A program made the translations under genes and the position numbers. 11,324 nt of DNA from Amphritea sp. (GTDB lineage: Bacteria; Pseudomonadota; Gammaproteobacteria; Pseudomonadales; Balneatricaceae): NCBI GenBank assembly GCA_018067325.1, contig JAGPUU010000414.1:1-11324 (forward strand). The letters run 5' to 3'. This document shows, one piece after another, positions 1 through 6,774 of the stretch. The notes below the pieces were generated by a model. That model did not search any database. It was not told where the DNA came from and saw nothing but the letters and a program-made list of their open reading frames with translations. The first letter of the stretch is position 1, and each line of letters starts with the position of its first letter.

Positions 1-210
1 ATAGGCGCATTGATGCTGGCAACCAGTCTGGTTGCTGACCTCCAGCTGGTAGTGGCGGCAATGATTTGGGGCTATGGTGCACAAATATCGGTTGATGGTG
101 TTACTCCCGAAATGATTAGCAGCGTTGTATCTTTGTCCGGCGGAGCGTTGCTGGCTAACGTAGTGTCGGTGATTCTGCTGATGGTCGAGACGATTGTTGT
201 ACGTCGTTAA
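1..210 (+). CDS. Small inner-membrane protein, C-terminal part (probably DUF6394 family)
   Basis: The reading frame is open from the first base and stops with TAA at 208-210, so 69 C-terminal residues are visible and the start lies outside the window. The visible part holds two hydrophobic stretches, one around the ATSLVADLQLVVAAMIWGYG segment and one near the end (SGGALLANVVSVILLMVETI), closing with basic residues VVRR. From memory this resembles the C-terminal half of DUF6394, a family of about 120-residue membrane proteins of unknown function in marine gammaproteobacteria. The assignment is recognition of a sequence pattern, not a search result. It ends 12 bases before the K+-channel gene, so the two are very likely co-transcribed and it may be an accessory membrane protein of that channel (inference). 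Confidence 0.6.
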   Translation: MGALMLATSLVADLQLVVAAMIWGYGAQISVDGVTPEMISSVVSLSGGALLANVVSVILLMVETIVVRR

Positions 211-222
211 AGGCGGACCAGC

Positions 223-1911
223 ATGAACGATATTTTCTATCTGCTGCTGCGTAGACTGCGGCAACCCCTGATCATTCTGATCGTTATCTATTCGGTCTCC
301 ACCGTTGGGTTCGTCATCATCCCCGGTCAAGATGATCAGGGTAATGTGTGGCATATGGATTTCTTCCATGCTGTCTATTTCGTTAGTTTCATGGGCTCAA
401 CGATAGGTTTTGGTGAGATTCCCTATGCTTTCACTGCGGCACAACGTGTCTGGACGCTGGTTTCAATTTACGGCACGGTTATCTCCTGGCTGTACAGTAT
501 TGGTTCGCTGCTAGCGCTGTTTCAGGAGCCAGTATTCGGGCGGATGTTAAGACGCCGCTCCTTCGTAAACGAAGTCAGTAATTTTTATGAGCCTTTCTAT
601 CTGGTGTGTGGCTACGGCATAACGGGAAGTGCCATTATCAAAAAGCTCAGCGAGCGGGGGATTCGTGCGGTTGTGATCGATATCAATCAAGAGCGTATCG
701 ATCGGCTTGAAATGGATGACCTGTTGACTCGGGTGCCGGGGCTTTGTGCTGATGCTTCGCTACCCGAAGCGCTAGATGATGCAGGCTTACAGCATGCTTC
801 CTGTGTGGGTGTTCTGGCGCTAACTAATAATGATAATGTGAATCTATCGATCTCAATTGCCAGTAAGTTGTTGGCGCCTCAGCGGGTGGTTGTCTCCAGG
901 ACTGAGTCAGAGGTAAATGCCCGTAATCTGTCATCTTTTGGTACCGATCATATTGTCGATCCATTCAGAGCCTATGCCGAATACCTGTCTTTAGCGGCTC
1001 ACTCGCCCTATATGCATCTGGTTTATGATTGGTTAATTAATCCTGATCATCGACCGCTATCCAGTGCTTATAAAAAAACCAGTGGGCTCTGGATTATCTG
1101 TGGGTTGGGTCGTTTCGGTAAGGCGCTCTACTATGAGTTTGCAAAGCATGATGTGGAACTGGTGCTATTGGATGATGATGAGCGTCAGTTGAAAAATTAT
1201 AAAAATACGGTTGTCGGGCTGGGAACCGAGGCGGCGACCCTTGAGACAGCCGGGGTTCGTGATGCTGTAGGCATTATCGCTGGCACAGATAACGATGCAG
1301 ATAATCTGTCGATCATTATGACCGCGCATGAGTTGAACCCGAAATTGGTCACGGTGGTTCGCCAGAATCTGAATACCAATACACTGGTTTATAAGAACTC
1401 GAATGCTGATTTTATTATGGAGTCGGGACGGATAATCGCAAACCGGATTCTGGCAAAACTTAAGACCCCGCTACTACCGATGTTTATTGAACAGATGCAG
1501 CAACAGGACGATGTCTGGGCGCATACGTTGCTAAACCGGATGAGTAGTATCGCTGATGACAGAGAGCTGGATAGTTGGTCTATTACTGTGAATGAAGCCG
1601 AAACGCCGGCAATCATAGCTGTTTCGGCCGAATCTACGCCGGTGAAACTGAGTGTCCTGATGAAAGACCCTCGCCACCGCAAGGATCAACTTCGCTGTTT
1701 CCCACTGATGTTGAGGCGCAACGGTGATTTGAAACTTTTACCCGGTGAGTTGACTGTTTTGGAAGAGGGCGACCAGATCTTGTTCTGCGGTCTTGCTGAC
1801 GCCAGTGATCAGATGAGCTGGAGTATTAATAACTACAATATTCTCTTTTATCTACAGACCGGGGAAGAGCCCAGTCATAACCTTTTGGCTAAACTACTGA
1901 AGCGAGTCTGA
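223..1911 (+). CDS. Potassium channel family protein with two RCK (TrkA-N) domains
   Basis: A 562-residue protein. The N-terminus has a transmembrane helix at about 13-33, a pore loop with the filter-like motif TIGFGE at 60-65, and a second helix at about 75-100. This is the two-helix plan of prokaryotic K+ channels. Two Rossmann-type RCK domains follow: GxGxxG at 130-135 with an acidic residue (D153) at the end of the next strand, and GxGxxG at 294-299 with D317 in the matching place. The last 110 residues look like a TrkA-C-type ligand-binding domain. RCK domains bind nucleotides or ions and gate the pore, so the expected role is ligand-regulated K+ (or related cation) flux at the inner membrane. 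AGGCGGA at 211-217 supports the ATG at 223. The stop overlaps the start of the next gene. The filter departs from the usual TVGYGD, so strict K+ selectivity is inferred from the family. Confidence 0.88.
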   Translation: MNDIFYLLLRRLRQPLIILIVIYSVSTVGFVIIPGQDDQGNVWHMDFFHAVYFVSFMGSTIGFGEIPYAFTAAQRVWTLVSIYGTVISWLYSIGSLLALFQEPVFGRMLRRRSFVNEVSNFYEPFYLVCGYGITGSAIIKKLSERGIRAVVIDINQERIDRLEMDDLLTRVPGLCADASLPEALDDAGLQHASCVGVLALTNNDNVNLSISIASKLLAPQRVVVSRTESEVNARNLSSFGTDHIVDPFRAYAEYLSLAAHSPYMHLVYDWLINPDHRPLSSAYKKTSGLWIICGLGRFGKALYYEFAKHDVELVLLDDDERQLKNYKNTVVGLGTEAATLETAGVRDAVGIIAGTDNDADNLSIIMTAHELNPKLVTVVRQNLNTNTLVYKNSNADFIMESGRIIANRILAKLKTPLLPMFIEQMQQQDDVWAHTLLNRMSSIADDRELDSWSITVNEAETPAIIAVSAESTPVKLSVLMKDPRHRKDQLRCFPLMLRRNGDLKLLPGELTVLEEGDQILFCGLADASDQMSWSINNYNILFYLQTGEEPSHNLLAKLLKRV

Positions 1912-2810
1912 TGCCCTATTTCTTTCTGACGATGACTGTTCTGTTCTGGGCCGGTAACTTTGTGACTGCCCGTGGAATACACGCTGACTTCCCGCCATTG
2001 ACGATGTCATTTATGCGTTGGGGGCTGGCGTTACTCATTATTTTGCCTTTTGTACTGCCTCGAATCTGGCGCAAGCGGGTACTTATTCGGACTAACTTGC
2101 CAATTCTAGTACTACTATCTGTGCTCGGTGTGGTCTGTTTTAACTCCTTTATTTATATGGGGGTGCAAACCACACAGGCGACTAATGCGACGCTGATGCA
2201 GTCGGCAATACCGATACTTATTTTGGTAATAACATCATGGTTTCTGGGAGAGACGGTTGTCCGGCGACAGTGGTTTGGTGTTTGTCTCTCGTTAACCGGT
2301 GTCTTGATGCTGGTGGCCAAGGGCGATCCGCAGGTATTGCTGACACTCTCCTTTAATCGTGGTGATCTTTGGATTTTGGCTGCGGTACTTAGTTGGTCCG
2401 CTTATTCAGTATTGCTTCGCTGGAAGCCTACTGAGTTGGATGGTTTAACCTTTTTTGGTTTTACTGTGTTGGTCGGTGCTATTGTGCTCTTCCCGTTTAT
2501 GCTGACGGAGTTTCTTGCTGGTGAACGGCCAGTGTGGAGTTCCTCTACGGTATCGGCTATTTTGTATATGGCAATTTGCCCCTCGATTCTTTCCTACCTT
2601 TTTTGGAATAGAGGCGTTGCTCAACTAGGGGCAGCTAAAGCTGGCCTGTTTATTCACCTGATGCCGCCGTTTGGTCTAATTCTGTCAGTTATCTTTCTTA
2701 ATGAAACCGTTGAGCCTTTCCATTTTATAGGGATGGGGCTAATATTCAGCGGAATCTATCTGGCGATCATTACCGGTCGCAAACACAATGATAAAAAGGC
2801 ACCTGCGTAA
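1911..2810 (+). CDS. EamA-family (DMT superfamily) transporter
   Basis: A 299-residue, strongly hydrophobic protein with about ten predicted membrane helices in two tandem EamA repeats (about 1-140 and 150-290). It shows typical family features: an N-terminal WAGNFVTARG segment, TNATLMQSAIPI near the end of the first repeat, and SYLFWNRGVAQLGAAKAGLF with a following proline-rich segment and LNETVEP in the second. Members export metabolites, amino acids or drugs by a drug/metabolite transporter mechanism; the substrate cannot be read from the sequence. The ATG at 1911 shares one base with the TGA stop of the channel gene (TGATG), and the ribosome binding site is weak, which suggests translational coupling. 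A short inverted repeat spans its stop codon. Length is normal for the family. Confidence 0.9.
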   Translation: MPYFFLTMTVLFWAGNFVTARGIHADFPPLTMSFMRWGLALLIILPFVLPRIWRKRVLIRTNLPILVLLSVLGVVCFNSFIYMGVQTTQATNATLMQSAIPILILVITSWFLGETVVRRQWFGVCLSLTGVLMLVAKGDPQVLLTLSFNRGDLWILAAVLSWSAYSVLLRWKPTELDGLTFFGFTVLVGAIVLFPFMLTEFLAGERPVWSSSTVSAILYMAICPSILSYLFWNRGVAQLGAAKAGLFIHLMPPFGLILSVIFLNETVEPFHFIGMGLIFSGIYLAIITGRKHNDKKAPA

Positions 2811-2834
2811 TACAGGTTGTGTACTGAGTGCCTT
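2796..2834 (+). other. Inverted repeat spanning the transporter stop codon
   Basis: AAGGCAC at 2796-2802 is the exact reverse complement of GTGCCTT at 2828-2834, with 25 bases between. A smaller alternative pair, CCTG at 2802-2805 and CAGG at 2813-2816, lies inside. The sequence after the second arm is TAAATTTT, too poor in consecutive T for a convincing terminator. It could be a weak attenuating or processing hairpin between the transporter and the Tim44-like gene, or chance. Confidence 0.3.
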
Positions 2835-2844
2835 AAATTTTGCG

Positions 2845-2850
2845 AAGGAG
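2845..2850 (+). promoter_or_regulatory. Ribosome binding site that fixes the start of the Tim44-like gene
   Basis: AAGGAG lies five bases before the ATG at 2856. The frame remains open to a TTG at 2817, but that codon has no such site and would add 13 residues in front of an otherwise perfect signal peptide, so 2856 is preferred. Confidence 0.85.
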
Positions 2851-2855
2851 TTTCT

Positions 2856-3710
2856 ATGCGAACACTGTTGGTTTCATTTTTTGCCCTGATTATCAGCTTT
2901 GGCATGTTAGTGCCTGAAGCTGAAGCCAAGCGCTTCGGCGGTGGTTTTAGTTTGGGTAAGTCTTTCTCGTCACCTAAGCGTGTTCAGCCTGCAGCTCCTT
3001 CAAAACAGCAGGCAGCACCAACCAGTGGAACGGCTAATAAGGCAGGTCAGCCGCGCCGTAGTGGTTTTGGTGGTTTGATGGGAGGTTTGTTAGCCGGTGG
3101 TTTGTTAGGTGCACTGTTCTTAGGTGGTGCTTTTGACGGTATTCAGTTTATGGATATTCTACTCATTGGTCTGTTGATTTTTGTCGCGGTGAAAATTTTC
3201 GCTGGGATGAAGCGGGCTCAGCAACCGCAGTATGCGGGCCATCAACGCGAGCAACCTGAAACGCAACAGCAGTCTGAGAGCGAAACATATCAGAATGTAC
3301 CTCCTGCAGCCGGGGCGGGTTTTGATTCTGAACCTTTGTCACTACCTGAGTGGTTTAATGAGCAAGCTTTTGTAGAGGGTGCAAAGGGGCACTTTACTCA
3401 CTTGCAACAAGCATGGGACCGAAGTGACTGGGACGACATTCAAACCTACACTACGCCTGAATTGTTAGAGACACTCAAGCAGGAGCGAGCTCAACAGACG
3501 GCAGACCAGAAGACCGAAGTTGTCTCTGTGATGGCGGAAATGGCTAATTTCATCGATAATGATGATCATGTTATCGCTTCAGTTAACTTCTATGGTTGGC
3601 TTAAAGAAGATAGTGATGACACTACAGAATTCAGTGAGATCTGGCATCTGCGTCGAGAGATGAACGGAGATGATTCTGATTGGGTTATTGTAGGAATTCA
3701 GCAGCCCTGA
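2856..3710 (+). CDS. Exported, membrane-anchored Tim44-like domain protein
   Basis: A 284-residue protein. Residues 1-24 form a signal peptide (basic start, hydrophobic core, AEA before KR). A low-complexity linker rich in Pro, Gln, Ala and Ser follows, then a glycine-rich stretch at about 67-92 and a transmembrane helix at about 98-116. A Gln/Glu-rich linker leads to a C-terminal globular domain at about 165-282 that resembles the Tim44-like/MBA1 fold (motifs such as AFVEGAKGHFTHLQQAWD and a final WVIVGIQ strand). In mitochondria Tim44 tethers import machinery to the membrane; bacterial relatives are common in Proteobacteria but their role is unsettled. The sequence therefore supports a membrane-tethered domain, not an import function. 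It sits 45 bases after the transporter and ends at a strong terminator, so it is the last gene of the plus-strand group or has its own weak promoter. Confidence 0.85.
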   Translation: MRTLLVSFFALIISFGMLVPEAEAKRFGGGFSLGKSFSSPKRVQPAAPSKQQAAPTSGTANKAGQPRRSGFGGLMGGLLAGGLLGALFLGGAFDGIQFMDILLIGLLIFVAVKIFAGMKRAQQPQYAGHQREQPETQQQSESETYQNVPPAAGAGFDSEPLSLPEWFNEQAFVEGAKGHFTHLQQAWDRSDWDDIQTYTTPELLETLKQERAQQTADQKTEVVSVMAEMANFIDNDDHVIASVNFYGWLKEDSDDTTEFSEIWHLRREMNGDDSDWVIVGIQQP

Positions 3711-3729
3711 TTGCTGAAGTTTAGCTATA

Positions 3730-3758
3730 AAAAAACGCAGCCATTGGCTGCGTTTTTT
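3730..3758. terminator. Bidirectional intrinsic terminator
   Basis: ACGCAGCC and GGCTGCGT flank a three-base ATT loop. With the A-run before and the T-run after, the stem reaches 13 base pairs (3730-3742 with 3746-3758). It sits between two convergent genes, the Tim44-like gene and yaaA, and has a U-tract when read in either direction, so it can end transcripts from both. Confidence 0.93.
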
Positions 3759-3782
3759 GTTTAAGCGAACGGTTTTCTCTAA

Positions 3783-4556
3783 TTAAATTTCTTTACGGGT
3801 ATATACCCAGGTATCTTCTTTAGAAAGGCTTTCGTCATATTGGTAGCCACCCAGATCAAAGTTCTTCAGCTGTTCAGCGTCGGTGATCTTGTTTTTAATA
3901 GCGTAGCGACACATCAGCCCGCGGGCTTTCTTGGCAAAGAAGCTAATGATTTTATATTGTCCATTTTTCCAGTCCTTAAACACAGGAGTGACCATTCTGC
4001 CCTGAAGGTTTTTAGGCTTAACCGATTTAAAGTACTCATTTGAGGCCAGGTTAACCAGTACCGGTTGTTCTTCCTCTGTCAGAGATAGGTTCAAATCGTC
4101 GGTGACAATGTCGCCCCAGAACGCGTAGAGGTTCTTTCCGCGGCTGTTTGTCAGCTTAGTGCCCATCTCCAGTCGGTAAGGCTGCATCAGGTCCAGAGGC
4201 TTTAGCACGCCATACAGGCCTGACAGGATGCGCAGATGTTTCTGGGCGAAATCTAGTTCAGCTTCGTTAAAATCTTCCGCATTAAGACCACTGTATACAT
4301 CCCCGTTGAATGCCAGTACTGCCTGTTTGGCATTATCGCTGTTAAAGGGCTGTGACCAGCTTTCATAGCGGGCAACATTGAGCGCTGAAAGCTTATCGCT
4401 GAGTTTCATCAGCTCGGCTATATCCTGTACTGAGTAGGCGCGCAGTTGTTGAATCAGCTGGCTGGAATGCTCCAGATGCTGTGGCTGTGTAAAGCGGCTA
4501 GTTGTGGCCGGAGTCTCATAGTCGAGATTTTTTGCAGGGGAGATAACTAGTAGCAT
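3783..4556 (-). CDS. yaaA: Peroxide stress protein YaaA
   Basis: A 257-residue protein that matches the YaaA/DUF328 family over its whole length; E. coli YaaA is 258 residues. The N-terminal [16 protein letters not shown] and the later [22 protein letters not shown] and [12 protein letters not shown] segments are characteristic. In E. coli, YaaA is induced by OxyR under hydrogen peroxide and limits DNA and protein damage by lowering intracellular unincorporated iron; it is cytoplasmic and binds DNA. It is transcribed alone on the minus strand, with a shared terminator at its 3' end. The region before its ATG holds only a weak AAGAAAA ribosome binding site. I could not identify an OxyR site by eye, so regulation is inferred from the family only. 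Confidence 0.96.
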   Translation of the reverse strand: MLLVISPAKNLDYETPATTSRFTQPQHLEHSSQLIQQLRAYSVQDIAELMKLSDKLSALNVARYESWSQPFNSDNAKQAVLAFNGDVYSGLNAEDFNEAELDFAQKHLRILSGLYGVLKPLDLMQPYRLEMGTKLTNSRGKNLYAFWGDIVTDDLNLSLTEEEQPVLVNLASNEYFKSVKPKNLQGRMVTPVFKDWKNGQYKIISFFAKKARGLMCRYAIKNKITDAEQLKNFDLGGYQYDESLSKEDTWVYTRKEI

Positions 4557-4603
4557 AGTTTTCTTGTGTCATTTTCGGATAATGATCTGATCCTAAACTA
4601 AAA

Positions 4604-4629
4604 AGGCCAGCACTGGGAAGAGCTGGCCT
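4604..4629 (-). terminator. Intrinsic terminator of the DUF2789 unit
   Basis: AGGCCAGC at 4604-4611 pairs perfectly with GCTGGCCT at 4622-4629 across a ten-base loop. Read on the minus strand, the 8-bp GC-rich stem is followed by five U, about 50 bases past the DUF2789 stop codon. It is not followed by a T-run on the plus strand. It also separates this unit from yaaA, which is read in the same direction. Confidence 0.75.
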
Positions 4630-4678
4630 GATTAGTTGTCGCTATCAGTGTGATAGTTCTGAGCTTTCTAGCTGTTTC

Positions 4679-4912
4679 TCAGGAGTGGAGCTGTACGTTT
4701 AGCTCGTCCACCACTTCACTCCAGTCCGAATCATTGTCCAGGCTCTCTTTGATAAAGCTGGCCTGACTAGCCGACCAGAATGTTGCCTCATCCAGCCTGA
4801 TTTTTTGACTGAAAAGGGTATGGGTGCGGATAAACTGATCGATATATGAATCTTCGCCGGGCAGCCCCAACTGCTCAAACAGGGTATTCATAGTATGAAC
4901 TGATCTGTCCAT
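4679..4912 (-). CDS. DUF2789 family protein
   Basis: A 77-residue acidic cytoplasmic protein. The order of motifs (a short start, TLFEQLGLP, YIDQFIRTH, FWSASQASFIKESL, then DSDWSEVVDELNVQL near the C-terminus) is that of DUF2789, a family of about 75-80-residue proteins found in Pseudomonas and marine gammaproteobacteria. No function is established. The family is mostly helical and has no membrane segment, signal peptide or catalytic motif that I can see. GGAGG lies upstream of the ATG at 4912 with good spacing, which supports this start over the internal Met8. It follows the unrecognised membrane protein gene on the minus strand with a 74-base gap and is followed by an intrinsic terminator, so the two probably form a short operon. 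Confidence 0.88.
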   Translation of the reverse strand: MDRSVHTMNTLFEQLGLPGEDSYIDQFIRTHTLFSQKIRLDEATFWSASQASFIKESLDNDSDWSEVVDELNVQLHS

Positions 4913-4986
4913 TGAAACCTCCGTTATTGACTGTCTATACAGTCTTGGTCAGGAGAGAGGCTTTGTCAAAGGCTGTAGTGATAAGC

Positions 4987-5289
4987 TTAATCGTTACTGT
5001 CTTGTTTGCGGACCAGCTTCTGCTTTTTATCCAACTTGATATAGATTGCCAAGGCGCAAAAAGTGCCTATAACGACCAGTATCGAAATAATGAGCGGGTC
5101 TGCGTTCTCATTGCCAACCGCACGGGTATACATCGCTGAGACGAGCATCCCGCCGACGAAGCAGAGGGCGGTCATAATGATACCACTGACAATCGTACCT
5201 GGCTGACGATCGGGTGCTCGTTTGAGCATAATAAACAGTGTTACCAGCAGTGAGCCGAGGACAATAAACGAAGGGAAAAGCGCTAACAT
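4987..5289 (-). CDS. Small three-helix membrane protein of unknown function
   Basis: A 100-residue protein that I do not recognise. It has three hydrophobic segments at about 3-23, 34-54 and 67-87. Short polar loops separate them (KRAPDRQPG after the first helix, TRAVGNENADP after the second), and a highly charged C-terminal tail follows (KLDKKQKLVRKQDSND). The tail and the positive-inside pattern suggest an inner-membrane protein with the C-terminus in the cytoplasm. I chose the ATG at 5289 because AAGGA at 5296-5300 is six bases away; the earlier in-frame ATG at 5295 directly abuts that site with no spacing and is unlikely. The gene lies upstream of the DUF2789 gene on the same strand and diverges from trpS. 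It shows no enzyme motif, and nothing in the context gives a function. Confidence 0.78.
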   Translation of the reverse strand: MLALFPSFIVLGSLLVTLFIMLKRAPDRQPGTIVSGIIMTALCFVGGMLVSAMYTRAVGNENADPLIISILVVIGTFCALAIYIKLDKKQKLVRKQDSND

Positions 5290-5295
5290 AATCAT

Positions 5296-5300
5296 TCCTT
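5296..5300 (-). promoter_or_regulatory. Ribosome binding site that fixes the start at 5289
   Basis: AAGGA on the minus strand is followed immediately by ATG ATT ATG. The first ATG has zero spacing and the second has six bases, so translation most likely begins at the second. Confidence 0.75.
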
Positions 5301-5339
5301 ACATAAGAGATGGCTATTTGTACCACTGATCACTGTCTG

Positions 5340-5357
5340 AAAAAACCCTTCTAAGGG
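5340..5357 (-). terminator. Possible weak minus-strand terminator or leader hairpin
   Basis: CCCT and AGGG form a short stem with a four-base loop; on the minus strand it is followed by six T (5345 down to 5340). It lies before the small membrane protein gene and could stop antisense reading from the trpS side or act in a leader. The stem is very short, so this is a weak call. Confidence 0.25.
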
Positions 5358-5444
5358 ATACTCTATTGATTTCAGAGGCTATAACATCGATTTTCTTGTA
5401 TTATAAGGCGCAATTTTAGTTAGCTTTCAGAAAAAGATAATCCG

Positions 5445-6728
5445 ATGACCAAGCAGACAGTTCTGACCGGTATAACAACCACCGGTACCCCACATATTGG
5501 TAACTACCTAGGTGCCATTAAGCCCGCAATTGAAGCCAGTCTGAACAGCAATAATGACAGTTATTTCTTTCTGGCTGATTTCCATGCGTTGATTAAGTGT
5601 CATGATCCTGAGCGGGTGGCCAGCTCTACCCGGGAAATCGCGGCTACCTGGCTGGCACTCGGCTTGGATACTGATAAGGCGACTTTTTACCGTCAGACCG
5701 ATATACCAGAGATTACAGAGCTGACCTGGATTCTTACCTGTATGACCTCTAAAGGTCTGATGAACCGTTCCCATGCGTATAAGGCGTCTGTTGATGCCAA
5801 CCGTGAAGCGGGTCGACAGGATGACGATGACGTCACTATGGGATTGTTTAGCTATCCTATACTGATGGCGGCTGATATTTTGATGTTCAACGCCGATATT
5901 ATTCCGGTAGGTAAAGATCAGATTCAGCATATCGAGATGGCACGGGATATTGCAGGTCGTTTTAATCACACCTATGGCACGCTGTTTAATCTACCGGAAG
6001 CTCAGGTGGATGAGCAGACGCAGCTTATTCCGGGTCTGGATGGACGGAAGATGTCTAAGAGCTATGATAATACGATCCCTTTGTTCAGCTCTTCAGATGA
6101 GCTGTATAAGTTGATCAAGCAGGTTAAGACCGATGCTCTTGAGCCTGGCGAACCTAAAGATGCAGATAACAGCACAATATTCCAGCTGTATGCTAATTTT
6201 GCCTCTGTTGCTGAGCAAGCCCAGATGCGTACTCGGTTTGAAAACGGTATTGGTTGGGGTGATGCTAAGAAAGAGTTGTTTGAGTATCTGGATAGTTATC
6301 TTACTAAACCACGGGGTGAGTATAATCGCCTGATGGGCGATCTGGGTTATGTTGAGCAGCAATTGCATAAAGGTGCGGAGAAGGCCCGTCGTCACGCCTC
6401 ACCATTCTTGGATAAGGCCCGTGTGGCTGTGGGCATCCGCCCATTAACCTGGCAGCCTGAAGCGGGTGTTCAGCAGGAAGCTAAAAAAGATAAAGAGCAG
6501 TCTGCTGAGCAGATTGCCCGGGCTGAAGAGGGTCGCCGTCGTGCTATCCTAATGCAGCTAAAGCCGATGTTGGACCGGGTAAATAATGCAGAAGACAGTA
6601 CTGCAGAAGCTAAGTTGCTGGTTTCAGAGAAAGAGTCAGCTATCGAATCGCTGAAGAAAAAAGCCAAACAGAAAGCTCAGAATGAACTGGATCTGTTACG
6701 CGAAGAGTTTGCTGGTTTATTAAGCTAA
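5445..6728 (+). CDS. trpS: Tryptophan--tRNA ligase, long form with C-terminal extension
   Basis: A 427-residue class Ic aminoacyl-tRNA synthetase that activates tryptophan with ATP and charges tRNA(Trp) in the cytoplasm. The HIGH-type motif is PHIGN at 16-20, PVGKDQ lies at 154-159 and the KMSKS loop at 202-206 (GRKMSKSYDN). Family segments such as LADFHALI, SYPILMAADIL and YNRLMGDL are all present. The first 335 residues correspond to the whole of E. coli TrpS (334 residues). The remaining 90 or so are a charged, Lys/Glu/Ala-rich extension with probable coiled coil at about 343-422. From memory, Pseudomonas also carries a long TrpS, so the extension is likely clade-typical. The gene diverges from the small membrane protein gene across 155 bases, where TATAAC (5380) and TATTAT (5399) are possible -10 elements without a clear -35. 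No terminator is obvious before sseA. Confidence 0.96.
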   Translation: MTKQTVLTGITTTGTPHIGNYLGAIKPAIEASLNSNNDSYFFLADFHALIKCHDPERVASSTREIAATWLALGLDTDKATFYRQTDIPEITELTWILTCMTSKGLMNRSHAYKASVDANREAGRQDDDDVTMGLFSYPILMAADILMFNADIIPVGKDQIQHIEMARDIAGRFNHTYGTLFNLPEAQVDEQTQLIPGLDGRKMSKSYDNTIPLFSSSDELYKLIKQVKTDALEPGEPKDADNSTIFQLYANFASVAEQAQMRTRFENGIGWGDAKKELFEYLDSYLTKPRGEYNRLMGDLGYVEQQLHKGAEKARRHASPFLDKARVAVGIRPLTWQPEAGVQQEAKKDKEQSAEQIARAEEGRRRAILMQLKPMLDRVNNAEDSTAEAKLLVSEKESAIESLKKKAKQKAQNELDLLREEFAGLLS

Positions 6729-6760
6729 ACCCTAAAAAGTGAACTCTGATAGAGATTTTC

Positions 6761-6767
6761 AAGGAGG
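6761..6767 (+). promoter_or_regulatory. Ribosome binding site that fixes the start of sseA
   Basis: AAGGAGG lies seven bases before the ATG at 6775. The TTG just before it (6772) is in frame but closer to the site and a poorer start codon, so the ATG is preferred. Confidence 0.85.
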
Positions 6768-6774
6768 CTAGTTG

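Noticed and set aside
2817..2855. TTG start extending the Tim44-like protein by 13 residues
   Set aside because: AAGGAG five bases before the ATG at 2856 and the clean signal peptide from that ATG favour the shorter form.
5290..5295. Upstream ATG for the three-helix membrane protein
   Set aside because: It abuts the ribosome binding site with no spacing; the ATG at 5289 has the right distance.
5508..5969. Long open frame (153 codons) on the minus strand inside trpS
   Set aside because: It lies wholly within a certain gene, has no recognisable domain and is a frame shadow. The same applies to minus-strand frames at 8360-8686 and 8690-8959 inside the peroxidase gene, and to those inside the channel gene.
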